NCBI GenBank assembly: GCA_045118155.1
Contig: JBGUXS010000070.1
Coordinates: 1 to 36,942, forward strand
DNA length: 36,942 nt
Direction of reading: 5' to 3'
DNA from: JBGUXS01 sp045118155
GTDB lineage: Bacteria > Pseudomonadota > Alphaproteobacteria > CAAHEQ01 > UBA3637
Positions 14,887 to 23,662 of this stretch are shown piece after piece. The notes beneath the pieces are model-generated. The model saw only the letters and a program-made list of their open reading frames with translations, did not search any database and had not been told where the DNA came from. The stretch's first letter is position 1. Every line of letters begins with the position of its first letter. The position numbers and the translations under genes were made by a program.

Positions 14887-16294
14887 TTTCCATACATTTT
14901 GGATTTAATCTTGTTAAGGTATATCCTGGTGTTTCTAACAGAACTTCGGCATTGAGATGGTGGGTTTGTGTACAGGGACGAATATAGGGAATCATAAAAG
15001 CCATCACATAACTTTCTAAAAACCCAGAATTAGGATCCATATAAATCAAATCTGTTAAAATAGGATATTCTTTTGCTTTTTCAACAATCACTGGATTGTA
15101 AATTTTGGGTCCCCGGAAACGAATGTTGGTATCAGGATATTTAGCTAAATCCGTTAAAGCAGATTCAAGCCTAAAAATGTCATAATGCTTTTGGGCAATC
15201 AGTAAATTTCCATAATGTACGGTGAAGATGAAACATCCCCAAAAAAGGCCAAATGCAATGAGATCTGGTATTGTGCGTGTTTTATCCCCCCCTTGGTTTA
15301 AAGTCAGGACCATTAAAGTCGTTGCCATTCCAAAAGAGGTTAAAGCTGATAATTCAGAGGGTTGAAAAATAAGGGGAAAAAAGGGAATTATCCCTAGAAG
15401 AATAAGAATCCCAATTGCCCCTAAACCATTATAAAATGGGGGATAATCATTTTGGGCATTTAAAGATAAAAGTAAAATTTTAGTGCCAAAACAGACCAAA
15501 GTTAGTCCCCAAAAAATACCTAAAGGAGTAAAGGCCCAATGGGTATAAACTAAAGAAACAGCTTCTTTTAATAATGTTATATTCCCTAAAACGGGAAGGG
15601 CTTTTAAAAGAAAGGTATTGATGCTGAGGGCAAAAAATAGGCCCCCTAAAAAAGCCCCTAAAGTTAATCCGATGTGTTTGAATAAATCGGGGGCATCCCC
15701 TTCTTTTAGGAAATCTTTGAATTGACAATAAACATATAAAAGCAAAAAGAGGGCAGCGGCTGCTGGAAACGAGGTAAAACTAATAATGGTACTTAAAAAG
15801 ACGGCCCCCAGAAAAAGTAAAAGTTCCCCGCCGAAAACAAAAGGAACAACGGCACACAACATTGCAAAACAGGCCGGAAACATCAAAAATTTTGAAGATA
15901 AAACCGGTAAAAAATAAGGGGTAAGACCTATTAAAGTGGATAAGCATAAAGAAAAATAACTGATGCGTCCCATGACAACTTTAACGGTAATAAAAGACGT
16001 TAGTGTTAAACAAACTAGTCCTAATAATTGTGGTAAGGGAGAAATATCTTGGGGAAGGGCCGAAAAACTAAAAAGACGTTGCCAAAGCCCCAGTAAAGAA
16101 AACCCCGTATCAGATAAAGAAAAAACATCTGGATGGGCAATATAAAGGATGTCATTTTGATAAATGGCATAAGCTTTGAATAAAGAAAACATCCCTAAAA
16201 AATAGATGCCAAAAGTGAATAATAACTTTTTTAGGATTTTTTTGCATTGGAAAAACGAAAGAGTTAACGTGCAAATTTGGTGAAGTAAGTCCAT
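14840..16294 (-). CDS. GtrII-like polytopic membrane glycosyltransferase, divergent paralogue
   Basis: 484 aa with about ten hydrophobic segments throughout, and a C-terminal hydrophilic stretch of about 110 residues. It aligns by eye with the next gene upstream (16304-17821), for example RISYFSLCLSTLIGLTPYFLPVLSSKF against KLTYRALLGGLALGLSPYFLQNLSYKF. The family resembles GtrII glucosyltransferases, which move glucose from undecaprenyl phosphate to O-antigen on the periplasmic side. The N-terminal acidic pair of the family is weakened here (Asn47-Asp48 instead of Asp-Asp), so activity may differ. It starts 9 bp after the paralogue ends. Donor and acceptor sugars are unknown. Confidence 0.72.
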   Translation of the reverse strand: MDLLHQICTLTLSFFQCKKILKKLLFTFGIYFLGMFSLFKAYAIYQNDILYIAHPDVFSLSDTGFSLLGLWQRLFSFSALPQDISPLPQLLGLVCLTLTSFITVKVVMGRISYFSLCLSTLIGLTPYFLPVLSSKFLMFPACFAMLCAVVPFVFGGELLLFLGAVFLSTIISFTSFPAAAALFLLLYVYCQFKDFLKEGDAPDLFKHIGLTLGAFLGGLFFALSINTFLLKALPVLGNITLLKEAVSLVYTHWAFTPLGIFWGLTLVCFGTKILLLSLNAQNDYPPFYNGLGAIGILILLGIIPFFPLIFQPSELSALTSFGMATTLMVLTLNQGGDKTRTIPDLIAFGLFWGCFIFTVHYGNLLIAQKHYDIFRLESALTDLAKYPDTNIRFRGPKIYNPVIVEKAKEYPILTDLIYMDPNSGFLESYVMAFMIPYIRPCTQTHHLNAEVLLETPGYTLTRLNPKCMEITLHPSPARDPHKRY

Positions 16295-16303
16295 AAATCC
16301 TCC

Positions 16304-17821
16304 TTATTGTTTTGCGTCAATGAGGACGCAATAATCATTGAGTAAAGTAAGTGAAAATTCATTATCTTGGTAAATTATTTCCTTTGATTTAGCTTTGTTT
16401 GACTTGATTCGGCATTTGGAATAAGAAGGGCCAAAATAAAAATTTGTATAATAAAGGGGGGGGGCTAAAACCAGTTTACGGTAAAAAGGATATTCTTCAT
16501 AGCGTCTTAAAACCGCTGGTGCCCTAGGTGAGGCCTTGAATAAAATATCCCCATAGGGAAATTTGCCCAGTTCGTGTTCTATTCTAGACAGCTTATAACG
16601 ATCATATTCCCATTGGATAAAGAGTAAGTTCCCGTATCTTAATGCAAAAACCACTAAAGCCCATAAAATAATGTAAGACAGAACGTGATACAAAAATGTC
16701 ATTCCTTTGCCAAAAATTGGAAACTGAGAAAAGTCTAATGTTAGGAAAGTCATAAGGCCGATCGCTAAAACCCCACCCACCCCGACAAAAATTCGGGGAG
16801 ATTGGACGATTTCAGTAAAGAAAATAGTCCAAATAAAAATGCAGGTAATCATCCCAATAAAAATAGCTGGGGCCACACAAAAAGCAATTATACGCCGAGG
16901 GCGCGATATTCCTAACAGAGCCTTGAATAAAAACGCTATTAAGCAAAATCCTAAGAATAGATAAGCTAATGTAGCCATAGGTGTCCCTTGCCAAGGATCT
17001 TTGAAAAAATCAATCCAGATGGTGGTCAAGTTTCTTATGACAACCTCTGAACACGTTACATTCTCAGCCATTAGGCATAAAACGCTGCGGTTTAAGGTGT
17101 ATAAATTGGTATTGATTTGTCGTTCTATATAGGTATAACCTAAGACAACCGTTATAACAATAATAGCCGTTATCCCTGCTTTGATAAGTAATGTTTTTAT
17201 CTTCGCCCCGTGGATATATTCTTGAAATAACAAGTATAAAAAGGTCATTCCTAAGATACTTAAAGTCGCTTGATAAGTACAACAAATTAAAAAAGTACAA
17301 ATCCCTAAGGCCCCATAAAATAATCGTCCTTTGTTGAACCATAAAAAAGGTAGAGTGGACCATAACAAAGACAGGCAAAAAAAGGCGCAATCAAACTTGT
17401 AAGACAGGTTTTGCAGAAAATAAGGGGATAACCCCAAAGCTAGCCCCCCTAAGAGGGCGCGATAAGTCAATTTTCCTGTGATGGTATAGGTTAAAATTAA
17501 AGTGGCACTTGTTAAAAAAGTGAGGGCTAAGATGTTGACAATAGGGGTAATATCTCGGTGATAATAGCTAAAATTCATAGCATACCCGATATAATCATTC
17601 AAATGTCGCCCCCCACCAGACCACCGGCGGATAGCATTCCATGCCCGCACGAAATCATCCCCAGTATGAAAATAATCAGCTAAAAATAAAGATGAAAGGG
17701 CCAGTAAATAACACCCAAAAACAAAGAAAAATTTCTTGTTCATTTCGGGTAGAGAAAAAAAAGAAAAAGGTACCTCAAAAAAGGCGGATAAAATTGATTT
17801 TACTTTTTTCATGTCGCTCAT
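16304..17821 (-). CDS. GtrII-like polytopic membrane glycosyltransferase
   Basis: 505 aa, about ten to eleven membrane segments. Near the first external loop it has HTGDDFVRAW (Asp55-Asp56) followed by YYHRDITPIVNILAL, a pattern seen in GtrII-type glucosyltransferases. These act with GtrB, which loads glucose on the lipid carrier; a GtrB-like gene lies at 18866 on the other strand. The C-terminal domain is hydrophilic with several cysteines. Two starts are possible (17821 and 17812), neither with a strong ribosome-binding site. A perfect 14-bp palindrome (17821-17834) abuts the start. It is followed by its divergent paralogue in the same operon. Confidence 0.75.
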   Translation of the reverse strand: MSDMKKVKSILSAFFEVPFSFFSLPEMNKKFFFVFGCYLLALSSLFLADYFHTGDDFVRAWNAIRRWSGGGRHLNDYIGYAMNFSYYHRDITPIVNILALTFLTSATLILTYTITGKLTYRALLGGLALGLSPYFLQNLSYKFDCAFFCLSLLWSTLPFLWFNKGRLFYGALGICTFLICCTYQATLSILGMTFLYLLFQEYIHGAKIKTLLIKAGITAIIVITVVLGYTYIERQINTNLYTLNRSVLCLMAENVTCSEVVIRNLTTIWIDFFKDPWQGTPMATLAYLFLGFCLIAFLFKALLGISRPRRIIAFCVAPAIFIGMITCIFIWTIFFTEIVQSPRIFVGVGGVLAIGLMTFLTLDFSQFPIFGKGMTFLYHVLSYIILWALVVFALRYGNLLFIQWEYDRYKLSRIEHELGKFPYGDILFKASPRAPAVLRRYEEYPFYRKLVLAPPLYYTNFYFGPSYSKCRIKSNKAKSKEIIYQDNEFSLTLLNDYCVLIDAKQ

Positions 17822-17905
17822 TTTAAGCTTAAAAAATAAAAGTACAAGTTTTTTAAAACGGTTTTTGAAAAAAGTACTTGTGTTTCTAAAAAAGATAATT
17901 AGAAT
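17821..17905. promoter_or_regulatory. Divergent regulatory region of the glycosylation cluster
   Basis: A perfect 14-bp palindrome TTTTAAGCTTAAAA (17821-17834) touches the gtrII-like start on minus. On plus, TTGTGT (17878-17883), 16-bp spacer and TAGAAT (17900-17905) form a plausible promoter for the epimerase-like gene. ACAAGT (17844-17849) and ACTTGT are inverted copies flanking the middle, consistent with back-to-back -35 elements; the minus -10 would fall within the palindrome. Confidence 0.45.
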
Positions 17906-17973
17906 AGGGAAACAAAGGGTATGTTTTGTGCATTTTTTTGTCTTTGGACAACATCTTTAAAAAGGGGAGGCAG

Positions 17974-18864
17974 ATGACAAAAGTTGTTTTAGAAAATGAG
18001 TATTTACAAGTTGGTATTTTACCTCAATCGGGGGCATGTTTGTCGTTTATGACATACAAGAAAAATGGTGAATTTACAAATATTTTGCGCCCGTTGGATG
18101 CCCATCAGAAAAATGAAGCCCTGCATTCTGCTTTGTTCCCTATGATTCCCTTTTGTTTTAGAATTCAAGGGGGGGAATTTACCTATTGGGGCATTACTAG
18201 ACGCATGAAAAAAAACAAAGCCGGGGAATCCAATCCTATCTATGGGGATGGTTGGGAAAATGCTTGGAAGGTAGAAGAAAAAAGTTCAGATAAAATTGTT
18301 CTGAAACTTGTCCATGATAAAAAAGATGGGGGATACCCTTTTTCTTATACGGCTCATGTGATTTATAGTTTGATTGGATCCACCTTAGATATTCAAATTA
18401 AAATTAAAAATGATTCTGTTTTGCCAATGCCGTGTGGTATGGGAATCCGCCCATTTTTTAAGAAAACACCAGAAGTGCAATTGAAATTTCGGGCACAGGA
18501 TGTGTGGTCTAATGGGAAAGATGCTATTTTGGGTCATCCTTACGCCATTCCTGGAAATTGGGATTTTTCCGAAGGGAAACCCTTGGAAAAGAAAGTCTTT
18601 GAAACCTGTTTTGGGGGATTTGATGGACAGGCGGAAATTACTTATCCCGAAGAAGGAATTAAGGTTGAATTGCGGGGGGACGAGCAATTTAGACATGTTG
18701 CCTTAGAAACACCAGGGCGTAAGAATTATTTCTGCTTATCCCCAGCGACTAATACCGAAGATGCGTTTAATTTGGCTTTTTCTGGGGTCGTTGGGACAGG
18801 GATTAAAAGTATTGGCCCTTTTGAAGAGGCAACGGCTCATCTTGAATTAAAAGTGAAAGGGTAA
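17974..18864 (+). CDS. Aldose 1-epimerase-like protein, probably catalytically inactive
   Basis: 296 aa from the ATG at 17974, preceded by AAGGGGAGG; a longer frame upstream lacks a ribosome-binding site. It has the galactose-mutarotase beta-sandwich landmarks: PMIPFCFRI, NPIYGDGWENAWKV, the PMPCGMGIRPFF loop and NYFCLSPATNTEDAFN. In active family members those motifs hold two catalytic His and one Glu; here they appear as Tyr90 (IYGDGW), Arg159 (GIRPFF) and Ser256 (CLSP). It is followed one base later by a glycosyltransferase. It may be a sugar-binding or regulatory protein of the glycan cluster (inference). Confidence 0.8.
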   Translation: MTKVVLENEYLQVGILPQSGACLSFMTYKKNGEFTNILRPLDAHQKNEALHSALFPMIPFCFRIQGGEFTYWGITRRMKKNKAGESNPIYGDGWENAWKVEEKSSDKIVLKLVHDKKDGGYPFSYTAHVIYSLIGSTLDIQIKIKNDSVLPMPCGMGIRPFFKKTPEVQLKFRAQDVWSNGKDAILGHPYAIPGNWDFSEGKPLEKKVFETCFGGFDGQAEITYPEEGIKVELRGDEQFRHVALETPGRKNYFCLSPATNTEDAFNLAFSGVVGTGIKSIGPFEEATAHLELKVKG

Positions 18865-18865
18865 A

Positions 18866-19801
18866 ATGACTTTAAAAAAAGTAGCAATTGTTCTATCCTG
18901 TTTTAATGAAGAAGAAAATATACCGGTTGTTTATCAGGCCTTAAAAAAGGCTTTAAAAAATGTATCTGTGGATTTGACTTATATTTTTGTGGATGATGGG
19001 TCAACAGATGCTACTTTTGCAGCGTGTCAAAAGTTGATGCAACAGGATGACAGTGTTAAAGTTGTTAAGTTAACCCGAAACTTTGGTCATGAAATTGCAA
19101 TGACCGCGGGGATGGAACAGGCCGGAGATGTTGATGCTGTCGTCTTCATGGATAGTGATATGCAACATCCCCCCGCTTTGGTACCTAAAATGATAGAACT
19201 TTGGTTATCGGGGGCAGATGTTGTTCTAACAAAACGGCAAAATAAACTGCAAAAATCAGGGGTGTATCATTTCTTTTCTTGGGGATTTTATAAGGTCTTA
19301 TCGCTGTTATCCAAAACGGAAATTGCCTCGGATACCCCAGATTTTCGTTTAATAGATAAATCGTACCTTGTATGGTTAAAACAATGCCAAGAACCTGATC
19401 GTTTATTTCGGGGATTATTGAATTGGATGAAGCCAAGTTCAACATGCGCCGTTGTTCCCTTTGAAGTACCACCGCGTTTTTCGGGAACGACAAAGTATAA
19501 TTTTAAGCGTTGTTTTAAGTTAGCAATTAATAGTTTGATTCAGTTTTCGGAATTGCCACTTTATTTAAGTTTTTATGTGGCGGTATTTTTGGGAATTATT
19601 ACCTTAGGTTTGTTTGGAACGGCTTGTTTTTGTGGGGGATTATGGTGGCTGGCAAGTCTGATTTGCTTTTTATGTACATTACAGTTTGCAATCTTAGGTG
19701 TTATGGGACTCTATTTAGCAAAAATCCATGTAGGGGTGAAAAAACGGCCACTTTATTGTGCTCATGTTTATCAAAAAAATCATAGATTAGAAGAAAAGTA
19801 A
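18866..19801 (+). CDS. DPM1/GtrB-like polyprenyl-phosphate glycosyltransferase
   Basis: 311 aa family-2 glycosyltransferase. Seen: VLSCFNEEENIPVVYQAL at the start, VDDGSTDAT, KLTRNFGHEIAMTAGME, and the metal-binding DSD of FMDSDMQHPP, then the DFRLIDK segment; two membrane helices (about residues 230-285) anchor it. This matches GtrB/DPM1 enzymes that transfer glucose or a similar sugar from a nucleotide donor to undecaprenyl phosphate on the cytoplasmic side. The product would serve the GtrII-like enzymes encoded nearby. No GtrA-like flippase is found in the window. It is the second gene of an operon with the epimerase-like protein, and cysS follows 10 bp on. Confidence 0.87.
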   Translation: MTLKKVAIVLSCFNEEENIPVVYQALKKALKNVSVDLTYIFVDDGSTDATFAACQKLMQQDDSVKVVKLTRNFGHEIAMTAGMEQAGDVDAVVFMDSDMQHPPALVPKMIELWLSGADVVLTKRQNKLQKSGVYHFFSWGFYKVLSLLSKTEIASDTPDFRLIDKSYLVWLKQCQEPDRLFRGLLNWMKPSSTCAVVPFEVPPRFSGTTKYNFKRCFKLAINSLIQFSELPLYLSFYVAVFLGIITLGLFGTACFCGGLWWLASLICFLCTLQFAILGVMGLYLAKIHVGVKKRPLYCAHVYQKNHRLEEK

Positions 19802-19811
19802 AGGTAAAATC

Positions 19812-21209
19812 ATGTTAAAACTGTTTAATTCAAAAACACATCAAAAAGAAGAATTTGTTCCTATTTCTGACAAGCAGGTAACTTATTATGCGTGTGGACC
19901 AACGGTCTATAATTATGTGCATATCGGCAATTTACGTTCTTATATGTTTTCGGATATTTTGAATCGTTATTTACGGTACAAGGGATATGCTGTTAAATTT
20001 GCGATGAACTTAACAGATGTAGATGATAAAACGATTCGGGATTCTGCAAAATCAGGAAAGAGCCTGAAAGAATTTACAACCTTTTATGGGGATGCCTTTT
20101 TGAAGGATTTAGAAACTTTAAGAATTAAACGTCCTGATTTCATTATTCGGGCAACGGAAGAAATTGACGCAATGATAGAACTTATTCAGCTTTTATTGGA
20201 TAAAGGGTATGCGTATAAGGCCTCTTCCGGGGACGTCTTTTTTAAGATCTCAAAATTTGCTGATTATGGGAAAATGGCAGGGCTAGATAAGGCGCAGCTT
20301 AAGGCCAATGCCGGGGGGCGTCTTGCCGATGATTATGAAAAAGAAGATGCCCAGGATTTTGTTTTATGGAAAGCTTGGGTGCCTTCTGATGGACCTGTGG
20401 TATGGGATGCCCCTTTTGGAAAAGGACGGCCTGGATGGTCTATTGAATGTTCGGCAATGTCCCGAAAATATTTAGGGCAACCGATTGATATTCACTCTGG
20501 GGGTATTGATTTGATTTTTCCCCATCATACAAATGAAATTGCCCAATCCGAATGTGCTTATGGGGTGGAGTTTGTGCGGACGTGGATGCACTGTGCTTTC
20601 TTAATCGTGAATGGCAAGAAAATGTCTAAGTCCTTAGGTAATTTTTACACTTTGCGGGATTTAATGGATAAGGGCTATTCGGCGTTGGCTGTGCGATATG
20701 AGCTGTTAAAAGCCCATTATCGGGCGACGATTGATTTCCAAGAAAGTCAATTGAAAGGGAATGAATCTGTCATTGAAAAACTAGGGGATTTGGTGTTGCG
20801 CTTGAAAGATGACAAAACTTCTGGGGCTGGATGGACAGATTTAGATAAAGCCCTTGAACGCGCCAAAAATGATTTTGAAGAAGCCATGGATGATGACTTA
20901 AATGTGCCGGTTGCACTAGCGGCCTTGTTTGACTTTATTGGGGATGTGAATAAGAACTTTGCCGTTTTATCTGCCGCAGATAAAAAACGAATATGTGATT
21001 TTCTGTACCGATTGGATGAAGTTTTAGCCTTGATCCCTAGGGTGTCATCAGATGTGACCCCAGAACAACAGGCACTGATTGATAAACGGGAAGCTTATCG
21101 GAAAGAAAAAAATTGGGCCGAAGCAGATGCCCTTAAAGAACGTCTGAAAGAAATGGGTATTGAAGTTAAGGATACCCCAACAGGTCCCCAAATTAAGAAG
21201 TTATTTTAG
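19812..21209 (+). CDS. cysS: Cysteinyl-tRNA synthetase
   Basis: 465 aa, equal to the usual 460-470. It charges tRNA-Cys using cysteine and ATP. The class I signatures are HIGN (37-40, in TVYNYVHIGNLRS) and KMSKS (near residue 270, GKKMSKSLGN). The zinc ligands are present: Cys28 in the ACGP motif, Cys in SIECSAM, and the His and Glu of FPHHTNEIAQSE. The DALR-type and C-terminal anticodon-binding regions complete the protein. RBS AAAGGT precedes the ATG. Its 3' end overlaps the convergent DUF6468 gene by 9 bp. Confidence 0.97.
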   Translation: MLKLFNSKTHQKEEFVPISDKQVTYYACGPTVYNYVHIGNLRSYMFSDILNRYLRYKGYAVKFAMNLTDVDDKTIRDSAKSGKSLKEFTTFYGDAFLKDLETLRIKRPDFIIRATEEIDAMIELIQLLLDKGYAYKASSGDVFFKISKFADYGKMAGLDKAQLKANAGGRLADDYEKEDAQDFVLWKAWVPSDGPVVWDAPFGKGRPGWSIECSAMSRKYLGQPIDIHSGGIDLIFPHHTNEIAQSECAYGVEFVRTWMHCAFLIVNGKKMSKSLGNFYTLRDLMDKGYSALAVRYELLKAHYRATIDFQESQLKGNESVIEKLGDLVLRLKDDKTSGAGWTDLDKALERAKNDFEEAMDDDLNVPVALAALFDFIGDVNKNFAVLSAADKKRICDFLYRLDEVLALIPRVSSDVTPEQQALIDKREAYRKEKNWAEADALKERLKEMGIEVKDTPTGPQIKKLF

Positions 21210-21584
21210 GGATTTCATGACTTCTAAAATATCTTGTTCTTCTAGGGAAAGATGTTTGGTGGTTCCTTCCGTACGGGTTGACTTGGGGGCAAGCGATTCT
21301 GTTGATTTATGACGTGTATTTAGAAATTTGATTTCGTCACGAATAAGTTCAGCTTGTGTAATTTGTTCTTTGAGATCAGCTTGAGCTTGAAGGTTTTCTT
21401 GTTTTAATTGCAACAGATCTGATTGCAATTTCCCAGCACTTTCATAAAATTGCTTCATCAAGAGCGAGATATGACGCGTCGTTTCCTTAGAAGAAGATAG
21501 ACGTTGTTCTAAAACAATGGCATAAATAATTCCGATACATAATAAAGAAATGATTAGGATATTTAAAAAAATTTCTAGGCTCAT
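21201..21584 (-). CDS. DUF6468-like membrane-anchored coiled-coil protein
   Basis: 127 aa: one N-terminal membrane helix (about residues 5-23), then a predicted coiled coil (about 28-90), a polar linker, and an acidic C-terminal helix ending EVMKSLK. This layout and the sequence LEQRLSSSKETTRHI resemble the DUF6468 family, found beside flagellar genes (fliL, fliM) in Alphaproteobacteria. It overlaps the FliM-like gene by 4 bp (ATGA), which strengthens that reading. No other flagellar gene is in view, so its present role is uncertain. Confidence 0.65.
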   Translation of the reverse strand: MSLEIFLNILIISLLCIGIIYAIVLEQRLSSSKETTRHISLLMKQFYESAGKLQSDLLQLKQENLQAQADLKEQITQAELIRDEIKFLNTRHKSTESLAPKSTRTEGTTKHLSLEEQDILEVMKSLK

Positions 21585-22342
21585 AAATCCTCCTTGTTTG
21601 ATAAATCAAGAAAAGCCCTTGCTATGGGTGTATTGCCCCCACAGGATAGGGTGATTTCTAATGGAGATTTTAAAGGGATTAAAGCCCCTTTTTTTATGCG
21701 AAGAGCCTCGGCTAGAGGAAATTTTTGCTGATAGCAAAAGGATTCTAGTTGAAAAGATAAATGCCGTTTAAGAAAATCTAAAGAAAATAAGGGGGCCTTT
21801 TCTAAATTAAAGAAAGAAGAAGGAAGACCAATAAACCCCATGGCCTGTGGTGTTTGAAGCATGAAAAAACACAAACGTTCTGGAAATTTAACTTCTTCTT
21901 CTAATGTGATAATAGGAAAGTTTGTAAATAAAGACGCAACAGAATTAAAAAAAGGCGATAAAAGCTTCTTTTCTAAGTGTGAATAGGTCTTATAACGCCG
22001 TTTTTCAATGGACAATCCATTAATTCCCCCTAATTTAGCATCAATGAGCAAGTAAGCGGTTGTCCAATCTAGAACAATTTCTTGATCCCCAAGGTTGGCG
22101 ACAAGGGGGGTGTCTAAAAAAACATCTTCTTTCGGATAAGCCTTTAAGGAAGAAATCTTGGGATTGTAAGTTTGAAGAATTGTTAAGATTTTCCTGATTT
22201 TGGCTTGAGACGCTTCGGAGTGCTTAGAAAGGGCTTTCTGACCTTGGTTTAAAAGAATTTGCATAGCCTTATTCGGCACCAATGTTCCGTGAAATAATCG
22301 CCCTAAAATCGTAGATGTTTCAGCGGTAATAGTTGAAGACAT
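21581..22342 (-). CDS. Shortened FliM-like flagellar switch protein
   Basis: 253 aa from the ATG at 22342, with AAAGGGAG upstream; a GTG eight codons earlier has no ribosome-binding site. FliM proteins usually have 320-340 aa. Similarity by eye: AYLLIDAKLGG and the following Arg-Tyr/Glu helix match the FliM middle domain (LVFALVDxLFGG type), LEEEVKFPERLCFFMLQTP matches its later strand, and the end (KKGALIPLKSPLEITLSCGG) matches the SpoA surface-binding domain. The N-terminal CheY-binding motif (LSQxEIDxLL) is missing. The protein may be a vestige or have a reused role. Confidence 0.62.
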   Translation of the reverse strand: MSSTITAETSTILGRLFHGTLVPNKAMQILLNQGQKALSKHSEASQAKIRKILTILQTYNPKISSLKAYPKEDVFLDTPLVANLGDQEIVLDWTTAYLLIDAKLGGINGLSIEKRRYKTYSHLEKKLLSPFFNSVASLFTNFPIITLEEEVKFPERLCFFMLQTPQAMGFIGLPSSFFNLEKAPLFSLDFLKRHLSFQLESFCYQQKFPLAEALRIKKGALIPLKSPLEITLSCGGNTPIARAFLDLSNKEDL

Positions 22343-22399
22343 AAACAATACACTCCCTTTCCGCACAAGGATAACATAAAAAAATTAAAAAAAAGTAAA

Positions 22400-23662
22400 T
22401 TAAAAAGCAGGCGGCACGATATCAATCAATTCTAGACGGTTTTTGTTTTTCTTAACAATAGTAAAAGTATAGCCATCTAGTGCAAAAACTTGCCCTTCAT
22501 TAGGAATACGTTCTATTTTATACATTAAATATCCGGCTAAGGTGGCGGCATCTTCATCAGATAAATCCCATTTGAAATAACGGTTCAAATCCCGAATGGT
22601 GGTATCCCCATTGACACGATAGGCCCCACTTTCTGTTTTTTCAATGTGTAAACCTGTTTGAGCCGGCGTATCAGATTCATCGGCAATATCCCCAACAATT
22701 TCTTCCAAGATGTCTTCCAGGGTTACTAAGCCCTGCAAAACGCCATATTCATCCACAACAAGTGCGAAATGTTCGTGTCGCTTTTTAAAATGGTGTAGTT
22801 GTTCTAAAAGAGAGGTTGTATCTAATACAAACCAAGGTTTAGATAAATAAGCTTGAATTGAAAAAGAAGCTTGCTTGGGATGATAAAAAGCATCCATAGC
22901 TTTTAAGAGAGATTTGACATGTAAGATCCCGATAATGTTATCCCGTTTTCCTTCCCACAAAGGAATTCGGCTAAAGGGACTGTGCATAACAAAATTGATG
23001 ATGTCTTCCAAGGGCAGGGCGGCATTCAAAGAAACAATTTGACTGCGATGCACCATAATATCTTCAATCGTAACTTCAGATAAATCTAAGACACTTTTAA
23101 GCATATGTCGTTCTTGCGTCATGATGTCGGATTGTTGATGTAAAAGCAAGGTGCCCCGAATTTCGGCCTTGATTTCGGCTTCGGTAGCTTTGGGTGCCGC
23201 AGGCATACGTAATACCCGCATTAATTTTTTGACAACCCAATCTAATGCCACAACGATGGGTTTAAAAAGGCGCACAAAAAAAGCCAAGATCCCCCCAATG
23301 GAAAGGGCAAATTGTTTGGTGTTTTGTAAGGCATAGGTTTTTGGCAGAATCTCGGCAAAAATCAGTAAAATAAAACTAACCCCAAAGGTCGCAATGATGA
23401 CCCCGTAATCCCCAAATGCTTCAATTAACAAACTTGTGGATAAGGCAGTTAGGGCAATATTAACCAGATTGTTTCCCAATAATAATGTCCCTAAAACGGT
23501 AGAGGTTTGCTTTTTTAGTTTGGACAGGGTTTTTGCTTTTTTATTGCCACGTTTAGCTTGTTCATGTACATAAGCCGAAGACAAACTTGTAAAGGCCGTT
23601 TCAGTCCCTGAGAAAAAGAAGGACAGAATCAATAAAAGAAGTAAGAGAAAATATGAAATCAT
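22400..23662 (-). CDS. CorC/HlyC family transporter (CNNM + CBS + CorC domains)
   Basis: 420 aa, the usual size. It begins with a membrane-embedded CNNM/DUF21 domain of three to four helices (SFFFSGTETAFTSL at the start; LLGNNLVNIALTALST), followed by a CBS pair (MVHRSQIVSL... RIPLWEGKRDNIIGILHVKSLL and the second ending HFALVVDEYGVLQGLVTLEDILEEIVGDI) and the C-terminal CorC/HlyC domain (DGYTFTIVKKNKNRLELI). Members carry Mg2+/Co2+ across the inner membrane. It overlaps aroK by 4 bp. In many Alphaproteobacteria aroB stands between them; here it is absent. Confidence 0.92.
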   Translation of the reverse strand: MISYFLLLLLLILSFFFSGTETAFTSLSSAYVHEQAKRGNKKAKTLSKLKKQTSTVLGTLLLGNNLVNIALTALSTSLLIEAFGDYGVIIATFGVSFILLIFAEILPKTYALQNTKQFALSIGGILAFFVRLFKPIVVALDWVVKKLMRVLRMPAAPKATEAEIKAEIRGTLLLHQQSDIMTQERHMLKSVLDLSEVTIEDIMVHRSQIVSLNAALPLEDIINFVMHSPFSRIPLWEGKRDNIIGILHVKSLLKAMDAFYHPKQASFSIQAYLSKPWFVLDTTSLLEQLHHFKKRHEHFALVVDEYGVLQGLVTLEDILEEIVGDIADESDTPAQTGLHIEKTESGAYRVNGDTTIRDLNRYFKWDLSDEDAATLAGYLMYKIERIPNEGQVFALDGYTFTIVKKNKNRLELIDIVPPAF

